Source: Clostridiales bacterium
GTDB taxonomy: Bacteria; Bacillota; Clostridia; Saccharofermentanales; Saccharofermentanaceae
Length of the DNA stretch: 64,000 nt
Direction of reading: 5' to 3'
NCBI GenBank assembly: GCA_017551865.1
Contig: JAFZKB010000034.1
Location: 1-64,000, forward strand
This document shows, piece by piece, positions 15,964 to 24,743 of this stretch (position 1 is its first letter; every line of letters starts with the position of its first letter). The notes beneath the pieces were generated by a model. The model searched no databases and had not been told where the DNA came from. It worked only from the letters and a program-made list of their open reading frames with translations. Both the position numbers and the translations under genes were made by a program.

Positions 15964-17400
15964 ATGATCGATCAATCAGCTCCGGAATTCCTTCAGACAG
16001 CTAACAAATTCGGTATCCGGCTGGGGCTTGAGCGTATGATGGCGCTCCTTGAAAAGCTTGACCACCCGGAAAAGAACCTGCGCGCTTTTCACATCGCCGG
16101 TACGAACGGAAAAGGTTCCGTCAGTGCCTACTGTGCGTCCATGCTTGCCTGGGACGGCAAAAAAGTCGGGCTTTATACGTCTCCGTTTCTTGAACGTTTC
16201 TCCGAGCGTATTCGTATCCTCGATGGAAGAGAAGGCCTTCTTTCCTGGGAAAAGGACGATACATACGGAGAGATCGATCCGGATTCCCTGCGGAGGCTTT
16301 CAGACCTTGTTGAGAGCAAGGTCAAAGAACTGCTTTTGGAAGGGCAGGAGCATCCGACCGAATTTGAACTTGTGACTGCAGTTGCCTTCCTGTATTTTTT
16401 CGAAAAGAACTGTGATGCCGTAGTGCTCGAAACGGGCCTGGGCGGACGTCTTGACTCCACGAACGTCATGGAAAAGCCGGAAGTCTGCATCATTACGGCA
16501 CTGGGCTTTGACCATACAGACCGTCTCGGAAATACACTCGGGCTGATCGCCGGCGAAAAAGGCGGAATCATCAAAAAGGGCTGCCCGGTATTTGCTATGG
16601 ATCCCCATCAGGCGGCCGTATCGGAGGAGGACGCTAAAGAGGCGGAAGAAGTCCTTTCGAAGCTCGCATCGGAAAAGAATGCGCCCCTTACCTGGGTCCG
16701 AAACGATGAGGCTGTACGCATTTTTCAGGATCTTTCGGGACAGACATTCCTTCTTGACGAAAAAGAGTATAAAATCCGCATGCACGGCGGATACCAGCTG
16801 GAAAATGCTTCGCTCGCCTTAAAAGCGATGAGATCTTTTGTATCGGAAGAAGCGCAAAAAGAGGGGATCCTTCATACAAGATGGAAAGGCCGGCTCGAGG
16901 CGATCTGCCAGGATCCGCCGGTGATCCTCGATGGTGCCCATAACCCGCAGGGCATCACCTCGTTCGTTTCTTTCCTCAAAGAAATGCCCAAACTTCGGGG
17001 AATGCCTCCGTGCGAGATCATCATGGGAGTCATGGCGGATAAAGACGTAAGCCGGATGCTTTCGATCCTTACCGAGAACTGGTGTGTACCGGTCGGGCGC
17101 ATCACGCTCGTTACCCCGAAACAGAAGCGCGCCATGAAGGCCGAAGACCTTCTGGATATGTGGAAAAGTACCCTTTTAAACGGCAAAGCGTTTTACAATT
17201 CAGGGTCGTGTATGTATAATACTTTAGATAAACTCCGTGCGATCGGAAGTTCCGAGACGGCTTCACGGGAAGCGGTCATAAGAGCGGCGAAGTCGCACAG
17301 CCCCGTTTACATGATCGGGTCCCTCTACCTTCTCGGAGAAGCGCGGGGCGTGATCGAGGAAGAACTTGAGAATTTGGGCCTACTCGGGGAAATGAAATAA
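15964..17400 (+). CDS. folC: Folylpolyglutamate synthase / dihydrofolate synthase
   Basis: 478 residues of the Mur-ligase-like FolC family, which adds glutamates to folates in an ATP-dependent reaction in the cytosol. HIAGTNGKGSVSAY (about 41-54) is the P-loop signature; TSPFLERFSERI follows, and VLETGLGGRLDSTN and DGAHNPQG (about 324) are further family motifs. The start is 12 bp after the GtrA-like gene with a GGAG upstream. Confidence 0.94.
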   Translation: MIDQSAPEFLQTANKFGIRLGLERMMALLEKLDHPEKNLRAFHIAGTNGKGSVSAYCASMLAWDGKKVGLYTSPFLERFSERIRILDGREGLLSWEKDDTYGEIDPDSLRRLSDLVESKVKELLLEGQEHPTEFELVTAVAFLYFFEKNCDAVVLETGLGGRLDSTNVMEKPEVCIITALGFDHTDRLGNTLGLIAGEKGGIIKKGCPVFAMDPHQAAVSEEDAKEAEEVLSKLASEKNAPLTWVRNDEAVRIFQDLSGQTFLLDEKEYKIRMHGGYQLENASLALKAMRSFVSEEAQKEGILHTRWKGRLEAICQDPPVILDGAHNPQGITSFVSFLKEMPKLRGMPPCEIIMGVMADKDVSRMLSILTENWCVPVGRITLVTPKQKRAMKAEDLLDMWKSTLLNGKAFYNSGSCMYNTLDKLRAIGSSETASREAVIRAAKSHSPVYMIGSLYLLGEARGVIEEELENLGLLGEMK

Positions 17401-17417
17401 AAGAACAGGAAGTGCTT

Positions 17418-18473
17418 ATGGACTGGAAAACAGCAGGACAAACCATACCGGAGATCAGTACACGTGACCTGGTGGTATTCCGCCTTCCGCCGGAAGAGTC
17501 GGAACAGCTCGCACGCCAGTATAACCGGGCACTGTTTAATATGAACAGCGATGGCGCAGATGTAGCCATCATCTCCTTAAAGAAGATCATCGCAGAGCAT
17601 CCGTCCTGGGGCGAACCGTCGCTCCTTTTCGGTATCTGTGTTGCCCAGTGCGAGGAATACCACAGAGCGCAGAAATGCTTTGAGCATGCGCTGACGTGCG
17701 GTCTTCACTCCCAGGCCATGACCGAACTTGCCCAGTACTGTCTTTCGGAAGCGACGGCACAGGCGGAGCAGGCACAGGCTATCGCTGACCAGACCCCGGA
17801 GGAATCCCCGCTGAAGGCCCTTTCAACGGCTATCACGAGACAGGAATCCCCGATGGTGGCGGAAAGCGAGAACAGAGAGAGGATTCATGTCCAGGCTCCA
17901 ATCCTGATCAAGGCACCGAGAAAGCCGAGAAAGAGAAGGATCGCGACGGAAAAGGAGATCCGCGATGCCCTGATGCAGTCCACCTCCAGTAACGGAGAGA
18001 TTCCGGACGAGGAGATCAACGTCGAGTTCCCGAAGACGCCGGCGGAGAAGATGCGGATGACCCTGATCGCACTTGCGGCGATCGTCATTCTGGCCGGACT
18101 GATCGCACTGACGGTATTTGTGATCGTGCCTGCCGTAAAGAACGCCACGGCGAAGAGCAAAGATGCCGAGAAGGTCGAGTTCCTTGAGAAGAAACTTGCC
18201 GAGAAGGCCGGAGATCCGGGCGTAGATGCAATCATCGCCGAGTACAACAGTGCTTTTTCTAAGGAAAAGGATAATAATGTGACAACACCGGAGACAGTGG
18301 AAGATACGGCGGCGGGAGATTCCTCAGAGAGTGATACGACCGCTGGAACGACAGCAGATACGACACCGGAGACAACGCCGGAAACGACTCCGGAGGCACA
18401 GGTGGAAACGGCCGCTGAGACTGCCGCGGATACAGAGGCAGAGACCGCCGCGGATACACAGGCTGAAGTATAA
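17418..18473 (+). CDS. TPR-like membrane protein with Thr/Glu-rich tail, function unknown
   Basis: 351 residues. The N-terminal 110 residues contain helical TPR-like repeats (ARQYNRALFNMNSDG..., then KCFEHALTCGL). A basic linker follows, then one transmembrane segment (about 217-240). The C-terminal 110 residues are low complexity, rich in Thr, Glu, Ala and Asp, and probably extracellular. I prefer ATG 17418 over GTG 17412 because AGGA at 17406-17409 is better spaced from it. It sits between folC and thrC without obvious functional linkage. Confidence 0.72.
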   Translation: MDWKTAGQTIPEISTRDLVVFRLPPEESEQLARQYNRALFNMNSDGADVAIISLKKIIAEHPSWGEPSLLFGICVAQCEEYHRAQKCFEHALTCGLHSQAMTELAQYCLSEATAQAEQAQAIADQTPEESPLKALSTAITRQESPMVAESENRERIHVQAPILIKAPRKPRKRRIATEKEIRDALMQSTSSNGEIPDEEINVEFPKTPAEKMRMTLIALAAIVILAGLIALTVFVIVPAVKNATAKSKDAEKVEFLEKKLAEKAGDPGVDAIIAEYNSAFSKEKDNNVTTPETVEDTAAGDSSESDTTAGTTADTTPETTPETTPEAQVETAAETAADTEAETAADTQAEV

Positions 18474-18497
18474 GATATCAATAAGGAGATTACGTCC

Positions 18498-20000
18498 ATG
18501 ATGTATATAAGCACAAGAGGATACGAGAAGAAGTTCACATCGGCCGAGGCCATCAAGCAGGGTATTGCCCCGGATGGCGGTCTTTTCGTGCCGGAGACGA
18601 TCCCGACATTAAGTAAGTCCGAGATCCTTTCCATGAAGGAAATGACCTACCCGCAGATCTCTGCGACGGTCTTAAGCAAGTATCTTACTGATTTCACCTA
18701 CGACGAACTCCTGGGCTTTGCCGAGCAGGCCTATTCCGAGGAAAAGTTCGGCGAGACACCGGCTCCGCTCGTACAGCTCAATAAGTACAACCCGAGAGAA
18801 TACATCCTCGAACTGTGGCACGGTCCGACGGCAGCTTTCAAGGATATGGCGCTTCAGATGCTTCCGCACCTGATGACCGCGTCCGCAAGAAAGACCGGCG
18901 AGAACCGTAAGATCTGCATCCTGACTGCTACTTCCGGTGATACGGGAAAAGCCGCGCTCGAGGGATTCAAGGATCTTCCTGGAACAGAAGTCATCGTGTT
19001 CTATCCGTCGGAAGGTGTATCGGATGCCCAGAAGCGTCAGATGATCACCACCGAAGGTAATAACGTCCATGTCGTTGCCGTTAACGGCTGCTTCGATGAT
19101 GCGCAGTCCGGTGTAAAAGCGATCTTCGGAGATCCGGAGGTGGCGAAGATCCTCGATGCACAGGGATGTGTCCTTTCGTCTGCAAACTCCATCAACTGGG
19201 GCCGTCTGGTACCGCAGATCGCGTACTATGTTGCTTCCTATGTGGAACTTCTGAAGTATGAGGAGTTTGAGTTCGGCGAGAAGATGAACGTCGTCGTTCC
19301 GACAGGTAACTTCGGTAACATCCTGGCTGCCTGGTTTGCAAAGAAGATGGGTATTCCGGTCAGAAAGCTGATCTGTGCTTCCAATAAGAACAAGGTCCTT
19401 TCCGATTTCTTTAGAAGCGGCACATACGACCGTAATCGTGAGTTCTATAAGACCAATTCTCCGTCTATGGATATCCTTATCTCCAGCAACCTCGAAAGAC
19501 TCCTCTTCGAAGTGACCGGCATGGATGCCAAGAAGACCTCTGAGTGGATGGAAGACTTAAAGTCCAAGGGTGTATATACTGTAGATCCGGATACTCTCAA
19601 AGTCCTGCAGTCGACTTTCGTTGGCGGCTTTGCCGATGAAGCCGGTATCAGCAAGACAATTAGAGACGTCTATGACCGCTGCGACCACGTGGTCGATACC
19701 CACACCGCTGTTGGTTTCAATATCTATAACCGCTACTATCAGAGATCCGGAGATGAGACCAAGACCGTCTTCGTATCGACAGCAAGTCCTTTCAAGTTTG
19801 CCCCGTCTGTAATGGATGCGTTAAACGGCGCAGGCTACAGCAATGGCAGATCCGATGAAGTCATCTCCAACGAGCTTTCAGAAGAGAGCGGACTTCCGAT
19901 CCCGTATGGTCTTAAGGACATCAACAAGAAGCCGGTACTGCATAACCTCGTGATTGAGAAAGAGGCTATGCGCCAGACGGTCCTCGATCTTCTGAAATAA
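18498..20000 (+). CDS. thrC: Threonine synthase
   Basis: 500 residues. This PLP enzyme converts O-phosphohomoserine to threonine, the last step of threonine synthesis. The motif HGPTAAFKDMALQMLP (about 110-125) carries the PLP-binding lysine; TATSGDTGKAALEG and VPTGNFGNILAAW are the phosphate-binding loops. The long N-terminal part (YISTRGYEKKFTSAEAIKQG) marks the 500-residue bacterial/fungal type rather than the shorter plant-like type. A ribosome binding site, AAGGAG, lies at 18482. Its 3' end converges on the anti-sigma gene with a 33-bp gap. Confidence 0.95.
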   Translation: MMYISTRGYEKKFTSAEAIKQGIAPDGGLFVPETIPTLSKSEILSMKEMTYPQISATVLSKYLTDFTYDELLGFAEQAYSEEKFGETPAPLVQLNKYNPREYILELWHGPTAAFKDMALQMLPHLMTASARKTGENRKICILTATSGDTGKAALEGFKDLPGTEVIVFYPSEGVSDAQKRQMITTEGNNVHVVAVNGCFDDAQSGVKAIFGDPEVAKILDAQGCVLSSANSINWGRLVPQIAYYVASYVELLKYEEFEFGEKMNVVVPTGNFGNILAAWFAKKMGIPVRKLICASNKNKVLSDFFRSGTYDRNREFYKTNSPSMDILISSNLERLLFEVTGMDAKKTSEWMEDLKSKGVYTVDPDTLKVLQSTFVGGFADEAGISKTIRDVYDRCDHVVDTHTAVGFNIYNRYYQRSGDETKTVFVSTASPFKFAPSVMDALNGAGYSNGRSDEVISNELSEESGLPIPYGLKDINKKPVLHNLVIEKEAMRQTVLDLLK

Positions 20001-20033
20001 GTCGGACGGGATCTTCGAAGAAGAAAGCCTCTG

Positions 20034-21479
20034 TCAAGTCTTCAGATCGTAGTACTGGTCGACGATCTTTTCTTCTGGCCAGTCATTGTAGTCTTTGTAG
20101 TACAGATACTTATTCTTCGTAAACATTTCGTTTTTGTTTTCTAATATCATGTAGTATTCCTGTCCGTCGACATTTCTCTTCGGACTCGGGAATCTGTGCA
20201 CCGTGGTATTATTGTCTGATATGAAGCGGGCATTGAGTTTTGGCATACCTTCCTTTACCGGGACCATAAAGACAATGACGTCTTCCTTATTCCAGTCGTT
20301 GCAGTCAGTCAGCTGCCAGGGGAAAATGTCATTTTCTGTCAACTGGTATTTCTGATCCGCTTCGTCATATGTATATTGCGTTATGGGGAAAGTTGTGCCG
20401 TCAAATGTCGCGGTATTATTTTCAGGATCGATCCAGAGAAGATCGCGGGTCGGCAGATCGACTCTGCAGGAACGAATATGGATACGGATCGTTGAAGCAT
20501 TCTCATAGTAAATACTCTTGAGCATCTTCATCATATATACATTTCCTTCTTCATCCTTAAATGAAGCACTATCCATATCCGCATCAAGCTCATCTCCAAT
20601 GACTTTCCCGTTCTCGTCTTCAATGACTGCATCGACCAGTCGAAGTTTCAGTTCGGGTTCATCTATCGGCCGGTAGAACAATAAACTGGCGGTTTCTGAA
20701 ACGACAAGCTTATCGAAGTATAATTCATGGCCTTCCAGTTCAATCGACCAGTTGAGAGAATACTCACGGCTTTCTTTGATCTGAACATTATGGAACTCGA
20801 AATGAAAGCTTTCCATGGGTTCCTTCGGATAAGGATCATCTCTTCCCATATCTGCCAGTTCAAAACTGATGGAAAAGTTAGGGCATAGTTCCCGATAAGC
20901 AAGGCAGAGAAGGACGAGATCGTCATTCCCGCTTATTACCGGATCACTATTCGTGATGGATATCTGCCTTGAAGTGTCGAGGTTATATATGCTTCCGCGA
21001 ATGAGCCGGAATTCTTTTTCCGGTTCCAGATCCGTATGGATCCTGATAAAGGCGTAGGCTGTGTGATCGTCGAAAATGACCGAATCCAGCGTCATTTCGA
21101 CCGGATGATTCTTACCGGAGACAGTGACTCCGACATCAGTTAAACTGCCGGCTTCAATGGCTTTTTCCAGTTCATCATGATGTTCGATCGCGCTTCGGAT
21201 ATCTTCCCTTATATCCTCACGGACGATGAAGGTCTGGCTGATGGTTCCGATGAGCGGTGTGTTGACGCAGGTGTGGGCGAACTCTTTAGATGTGTTTACG
21301 CCGGCAAAAAGTATGAGAATCAGAGCGGCAATAGTAATCAAGACGGATTTACCAGCCACGCCAATATTATGGATGGTACGTTTTCTCGTCATGGTCTTTC
21401 TCATGGCGCTCTTATTCATTTCTTCCGGCAGAGCCTGCAGATCCAGACCCAGTTCTGATAACTTATCCTCTATATTCAT
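20034..21479 (-). CDS. DUF4179-type anti-sigma factor, membrane-anchored
   Basis: 481 residues: a cytosolic N-terminus of about 43 residues, one transmembrane helix (about 44-66), then a large extracytoplasmic domain rich in beta strands. The N-terminal arrangement and position directly behind an ECF sigma gene fit the DUF4179 anti-sigma family. Its ATG overlaps the sigma-gene stop by 4 bases, so the two are translationally coupled. It probably holds the sigma factor inactive until an envelope signal is sensed; the signal is unknown. Confidence 0.83.
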   Translation of the reverse strand: MNIEDKLSELGLDLQALPEEMNKSAMRKTMTRKRTIHNIGVAGKSVLITIAALILILFAGVNTSKEFAHTCVNTPLIGTISQTFIVREDIREDIRSAIEHHDELEKAIEAGSLTDVGVTVSGKNHPVEMTLDSVIFDDHTAYAFIRIHTDLEPEKEFRLIRGSIYNLDTSRQISITNSDPVISGNDDLVLLCLAYRELCPNFSISFELADMGRDDPYPKEPMESFHFEFHNVQIKESREYSLNWSIELEGHELYFDKLVVSETASLLFYRPIDEPELKLRLVDAVIEDENGKVIGDELDADMDSASFKDEEGNVYMMKMLKSIYYENASTIRIHIRSCRVDLPTRDLLWIDPENNTATFDGTTFPITQYTYDEADQKYQLTENDIFPWQLTDCNDWNKEDVIVFMVPVKEGMPKLNARFISDNNTTVHRFPSPKRNVDGQEYYMILENKNEMFTKNKYLYYKDYNDWPEEKIVDQYYDLKT

Positions 21480-21955
21480 ACTTTCTCACCTCCCATTTCT
21501 TCCCGAAGCTGTTCGAGGGCCCGCCGTAAGCGGGAAGAAACAGTCCCCTGAGGTATTTTCAGCATGCCGGCGATCTCCACTGTGGTGTAACCGCCGAAAT
21601 ACTTTAGTGAAACGACCCTCTGAAGGTCATTCGAAAGATGGGAAACAGCATCCATCAGTTCCATTTTTTCTGAATCCAGAGTAGATCCTGCATGGTGATC
21701 CAGCTCGAATTCTTCGAAACTCTGATGACGGGACGACCGCTTATACTGCGTGGCACATGTGTTCATAAGGATACGGATCATCCAGGTCTCGAAAAACTCC
21801 TCTTTGCGAAGAGAACGTTTTTTTAGAAACCCTTTATAGATCGCTTCATCGACCATGTCGATGGCCATGCTTTCACTGCGAAAGTATGGAAAAGCAATGG
21901 CGAACATCTTTTTCCGGATCTTTTCGACACGGTTGAAGAATTCCTCGTCGGTCAT
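21476..21955 (-). CDS. ECF-type RNA polymerase sigma factor
   Basis: 159 residues with sigma region 2 (about 10-75, including MAIDMVDEAIYKGF and ETWMIRILMNTC) and region 4 (about 105-155, LKYFGGYTTVEIAGMLKIPQGTVSSRLRRAL, a helix-turn-helix that would read -35 elements). There is no clear Shine-Dalgarno sequence before the ATG. Upstream on the minus strand a TGAAAAC (22011-22017) and GTCTAAT (21991-21997) lie 13 bp apart and weakly resemble an ECF autoregulatory promoter, but the spacing is short. It is cotranscribed with the anti-sigma gene. Confidence 0.92.
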   Translation of the reverse strand: MTDEEFFNRVEKIRKKMFAIAFPYFRSESMAIDMVDEAIYKGFLKKRSLRKEEFFETWMIRILMNTCATQYKRSSRHQSFEEFELDHHAGSTLDSEKMELMDAVSHLSNDLQRVVSLKYFGGYTTVEIAGMLKIPQGTVSSRLRRALEQLREEMGGEKV

Positions 21956-22124
21956 GGTATATTTGCGGCTCCGTTTCCGGCCTTCTGATAATTAGACAAA
22001 ACACGTTGCTGTTTTCATCACTGAAAAATAAAAAACGATCGATTTGTCGCAGAACCCTATTCCAAAGTGAAGTATATCAGATAGAAGGGCGAATCCCAAG
22101 GAGTATTTTTTTTCGAAATAAACA

Positions 22125-23738
22125 TTAAGATTCGTGAATATCTTCGAGTTTCAATCCTTCGTTATGCTCAAGCGCCCAGGAGATCGCCCACTCCGACTCG
22201 AAAAGGACTACCGGCATCTCGTCTCTGTCTAAAACGAGCATGGAGGTAGAGGTGAGCGTCAGCTTCGAAAAATCAATATCCGTGGCTTCGTCCTGCTTTT
22301 TGCACCATCTGGCAAAACGGTAGTTCAGGTTGTTTCTCAGGATATCTACACCGTATTCGGTCTTCAGGCGGTGCTCGAGGACTTCGAACTGAAGTACGCC
22401 GACCACACCCATGATGTAGGTCTCGGTGCCGATGCCCGGCTGCTTATAAAGCTGCACGGCGCCTTCTTCGGAGAGCTGCTCGATGCCCTTTAAGAACTGC
22501 TTCCTCTTCATGGAATCCTTCGGCTGCACGCGGGCGAAATGCTCTGGCGGGAAGACCGGGATGTTGGCGAAGTTGAACTTCTTGCTGGAGGTCGTAACGG
22601 TATCCCCGATGCGGAATATGCCCGGATCGAAAAGACCGATGATGTCACCGGCATAGGCGTCTTCAACGATCGTTCTATCCTGTGCCATGAACTGCTGCGG
22701 CTGGGCAAGCGTGATCTTCTTGCCGGTCCGCATATGGTTGACGTTCATGCCCTTTTCGAACTTGCCGGAGCAGATGCGCATGAAGGACATTCTGTCTCTG
22801 TGGTTCGGGTCCATGTTCGCCTGGATCTTAAATACAAAGCCGGAGAAAAAGTCTTCGGTCGGTTCGATGATCCCCTCGGAGGTCTCGTGGCTCTGCGGGC
22901 CTGGTGCGATCTCGAGGAACTTTTTCAGGAACGGCTCGACGCCGAAGTTCGTGATTGCGGATCCGAAGAAGACCGGGGTGAGTTCACCCTTGAGGATCTT
23001 GTCGAGATCAAAGGGGTCACCGGCCATATCAAGAAGCTCGATGTCGTTTTTAAGTGTCTCGAAGTGATGCTCGTTTAAGATCTTGCGCAGAGCTTCTTCG
23101 TCGTTGATGCCGGCGCTTATGGACTTTACCATGGAAGCACCGTGGTCCTTCGTCTCATTATCGAAAAGCAGGACCTCTTCGGATTCTCTTACATATACGC
23201 CCTGAAAATCGCCGTCGGTGCCGATCGGCCAGTTGATCGGGGTAGAACGGATGCCGAGGACCTTCTCGAGCTCATCGATGAGGTCGAAAGGATTCTTCGC
23301 GGCACGGTCCATCTTGTTGATGAAGGTAAAGATCGGGATACCGCGCTTTCTACATACGGCGAAAAGCTTGATGGTCTGGGCCTCGACGCCCTTTGCGCCG
23401 TCGAGGAGCATGACTGCGGCGTCTGCGGCACAGAGTGTGCGGTAGGTATCCTCGGAGAAGTCCTGGTGACCGGGGGTATCGAGGATGTTGATGCAATAGC
23501 CGTCGTAGTTGAACTGCATGACGGAAGAGGTGACGGAGATACCACGCTGCTTCTCGATCTCCATCCAGTCGGAGGTCGCGTGGTGCGCAGCTTTTCGAGC
23601 CTTAACAGAACCGGCCATGTGAATGGCGCCTCCGTAAAGCAGGAGCTTTTCCGTCATTGTGGTCTTACCTGCGTCCGGGTGCGAGATGATCGCGAAAGTC
23701 CTTCTGCGCTGGATCTCATTTACAACTTGCTGGTCCAT
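22125..23738 (-). CDS. prfC: Peptide chain release factor 3
   Basis: A 537-residue translational GTPase that recycles RF1/RF2 after termination. Motifs: G1 SHPDAGKTT (19-27), G3 DTPGHQDF, G4 NKMD; the C-terminal half has LQFEVLEHRL, typical of RF3. I chose the ATG at 23738, which has AAAGGTG at a good distance, rather than the GTG three codons upstream. The gene is monocistronic and divergent from the NYN-domain gene. Confidence 0.95.
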   Translation of the reverse strand: MDQQVVNEIQRRRTFAIISHPDAGKTTMTEKLLLYGGAIHMAGSVKARKAAHHATSDWMEIEKQRGISVTSSVMQFNYDGYCINILDTPGHQDFSEDTYRTLCAADAAVMLLDGAKGVEAQTIKLFAVCRKRGIPIFTFINKMDRAAKNPFDLIDELEKVLGIRSTPINWPIGTDGDFQGVYVRESEEVLLFDNETKDHGASMVKSISAGINDEEALRKILNEHHFETLKNDIELLDMAGDPFDLDKILKGELTPVFFGSAITNFGVEPFLKKFLEIAPGPQSHETSEGIIEPTEDFFSGFVFKIQANMDPNHRDRMSFMRICSGKFEKGMNVNHMRTGKKITLAQPQQFMAQDRTIVEDAYAGDIIGLFDPGIFRIGDTVTTSSKKFNFANIPVFPPEHFARVQPKDSMKRKQFLKGIEQLSEEGAVQLYKQPGIGTETYIMGVVGVLQFEVLEHRLKTEYGVDILRNNLNYRFARWCKKQDEATDIDFSKLTLTSTSMLVLDRDEMPVVLFESEWAISWALEHNEGLKLEDIHES

Positions 23739-23802
23739 ATTTGTCACCTTTCTGGTCGGACGTACAGGGAGAAGCAGTGTTTCCCGCCGTCTTCCGTTCG
23801 GT

Positions 23803-23831
23803 TTGGTTACCGTTCCAAAATACGCTATAAT
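23803..23831 (+). promoter_or_regulatory. Promoter for the NYN-domain gene
   Basis: TTGGTT (23803-23808) and TATAAT (23826-23831), spacer 17 bp, about 96 bp before the start codon. The leader contains a GTGGCTT/AAGCCAC inverted repeat (23837-23843 and 23874-23880), which could fold into a long-loop hairpin. Confidence 0.5.
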
Positions 23832-23927
23832 AGTAGTGGCTTTTTAAGGGGAGAAAAAGCTCTCTTCCAAAACAAGCCACAATATTATATCAGCCTTGCA
23901 TTATAAGGGCAAGGAAAAGAGGTGCGT

Positions 23928-24743
23928 ATGCCGGTAAAAGACGTGAGATTGGCAGTGCTTATCGATGCGGATAACATCTCTGCCACATATATCAAACCCA
24001 TGATGCTTGAGATCGCCCGTTACGGAAATCCGACCATCAAGAGGATCTACGGCGACTGGACCAAGCCGCAGCTCGGTCCCTGGAAGCAGGTCCTTCTCGA
24101 CCATGCGATCACACCTGTCCAGCAGTTCGGCTACACAAGCGGCAAGAACGCGACGGATTCCTCGCTTATCATCGACGCGATGGATATCCTTTATACCGAG
24201 AAGGTGGATGGATTCTGCCTGGTCTCCAGTGACAGCGATTTTACGAGGCTTGCGACAAGGCTCCGCGAAGCCGGCAAGATCGTTTACGGCATCGGCGAGA
24301 AGAAGACGCCGACGCCATTTGTAGCGGCGTGTGACCGCTTTATCTTCTTAGAGATCCTCGCTCCGAAAGAAAAGAAGAGCAAGGGATCGGATGCTTCTTC
24401 TGAGAAAGTCCTGCCGGTGGCGGAGATCCCGGATCTTCTGGATCCTTCGGATGCCGAGAGTAAGGGCGCTTCGGGAAAAGGATCGAAGATCATTGATGAT
24501 GCTACCTGTGAGCTGATCTCCAGCTCTGTTTCAGATCTGGCCGATGAAGACGGCTGGGCGTTCCTCGGGGATGTGGGAAACCTGGTCAATAAAAAGAGTC
24601 CGTCGTTTGACGCCAGAAACTATGGTTTCTCGAAAATGAGTAAATTCATGCAGTCGCTGGATTTCCTGGAGTGTGAGCTCCGGGTCAACGAGAAGAACCC
24701 ACAGGTAAAGCTCATATACGTTCGCAACAAGGAGGATAATTGA
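23928..24743 (+). CDS. NYN-domain (PIN-like) putative RNase with LOTUS/OST-HTH domain
   Basis: 271 residues. The N-terminal NYN domain (about 5-145) shows the acidic residues expected of a metal-dependent nuclease: LIDADNIS, ATDSSLIIDAMD and VSSDSDFTRLATRL. A charged linker is followed by an OST-HTH/LOTUS-like domain (about 185-265, ending LIYVRNKED), which binds RNA in other proteins. I chose ATG 23928 because GAGG at 23918-23921 is well spaced; a GTG two codons upstream is the alternative. The stop overlaps the malQ start codon. Confidence 0.86.
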   Translation: MPVKDVRLAVLIDADNISATYIKPMMLEIARYGNPTIKRIYGDWTKPQLGPWKQVLLDHAITPVQQFGYTSGKNATDSSLIIDAMDILYTEKVDGFCLVSSDSDFTRLATRLREAGKIVYGIGEKKTPTPFVAACDRFIFLEILAPKEKKSKGSDASSEKVLPVAEIPDLLDPSDAESKGASGKGSKIIDDATCELISSSVSDLADEDGWAFLGDVGNLVNKKSPSFDARNYGFSKMSKFMQSLDFLECELRVNEKNPQVKLIYVRNKEDN

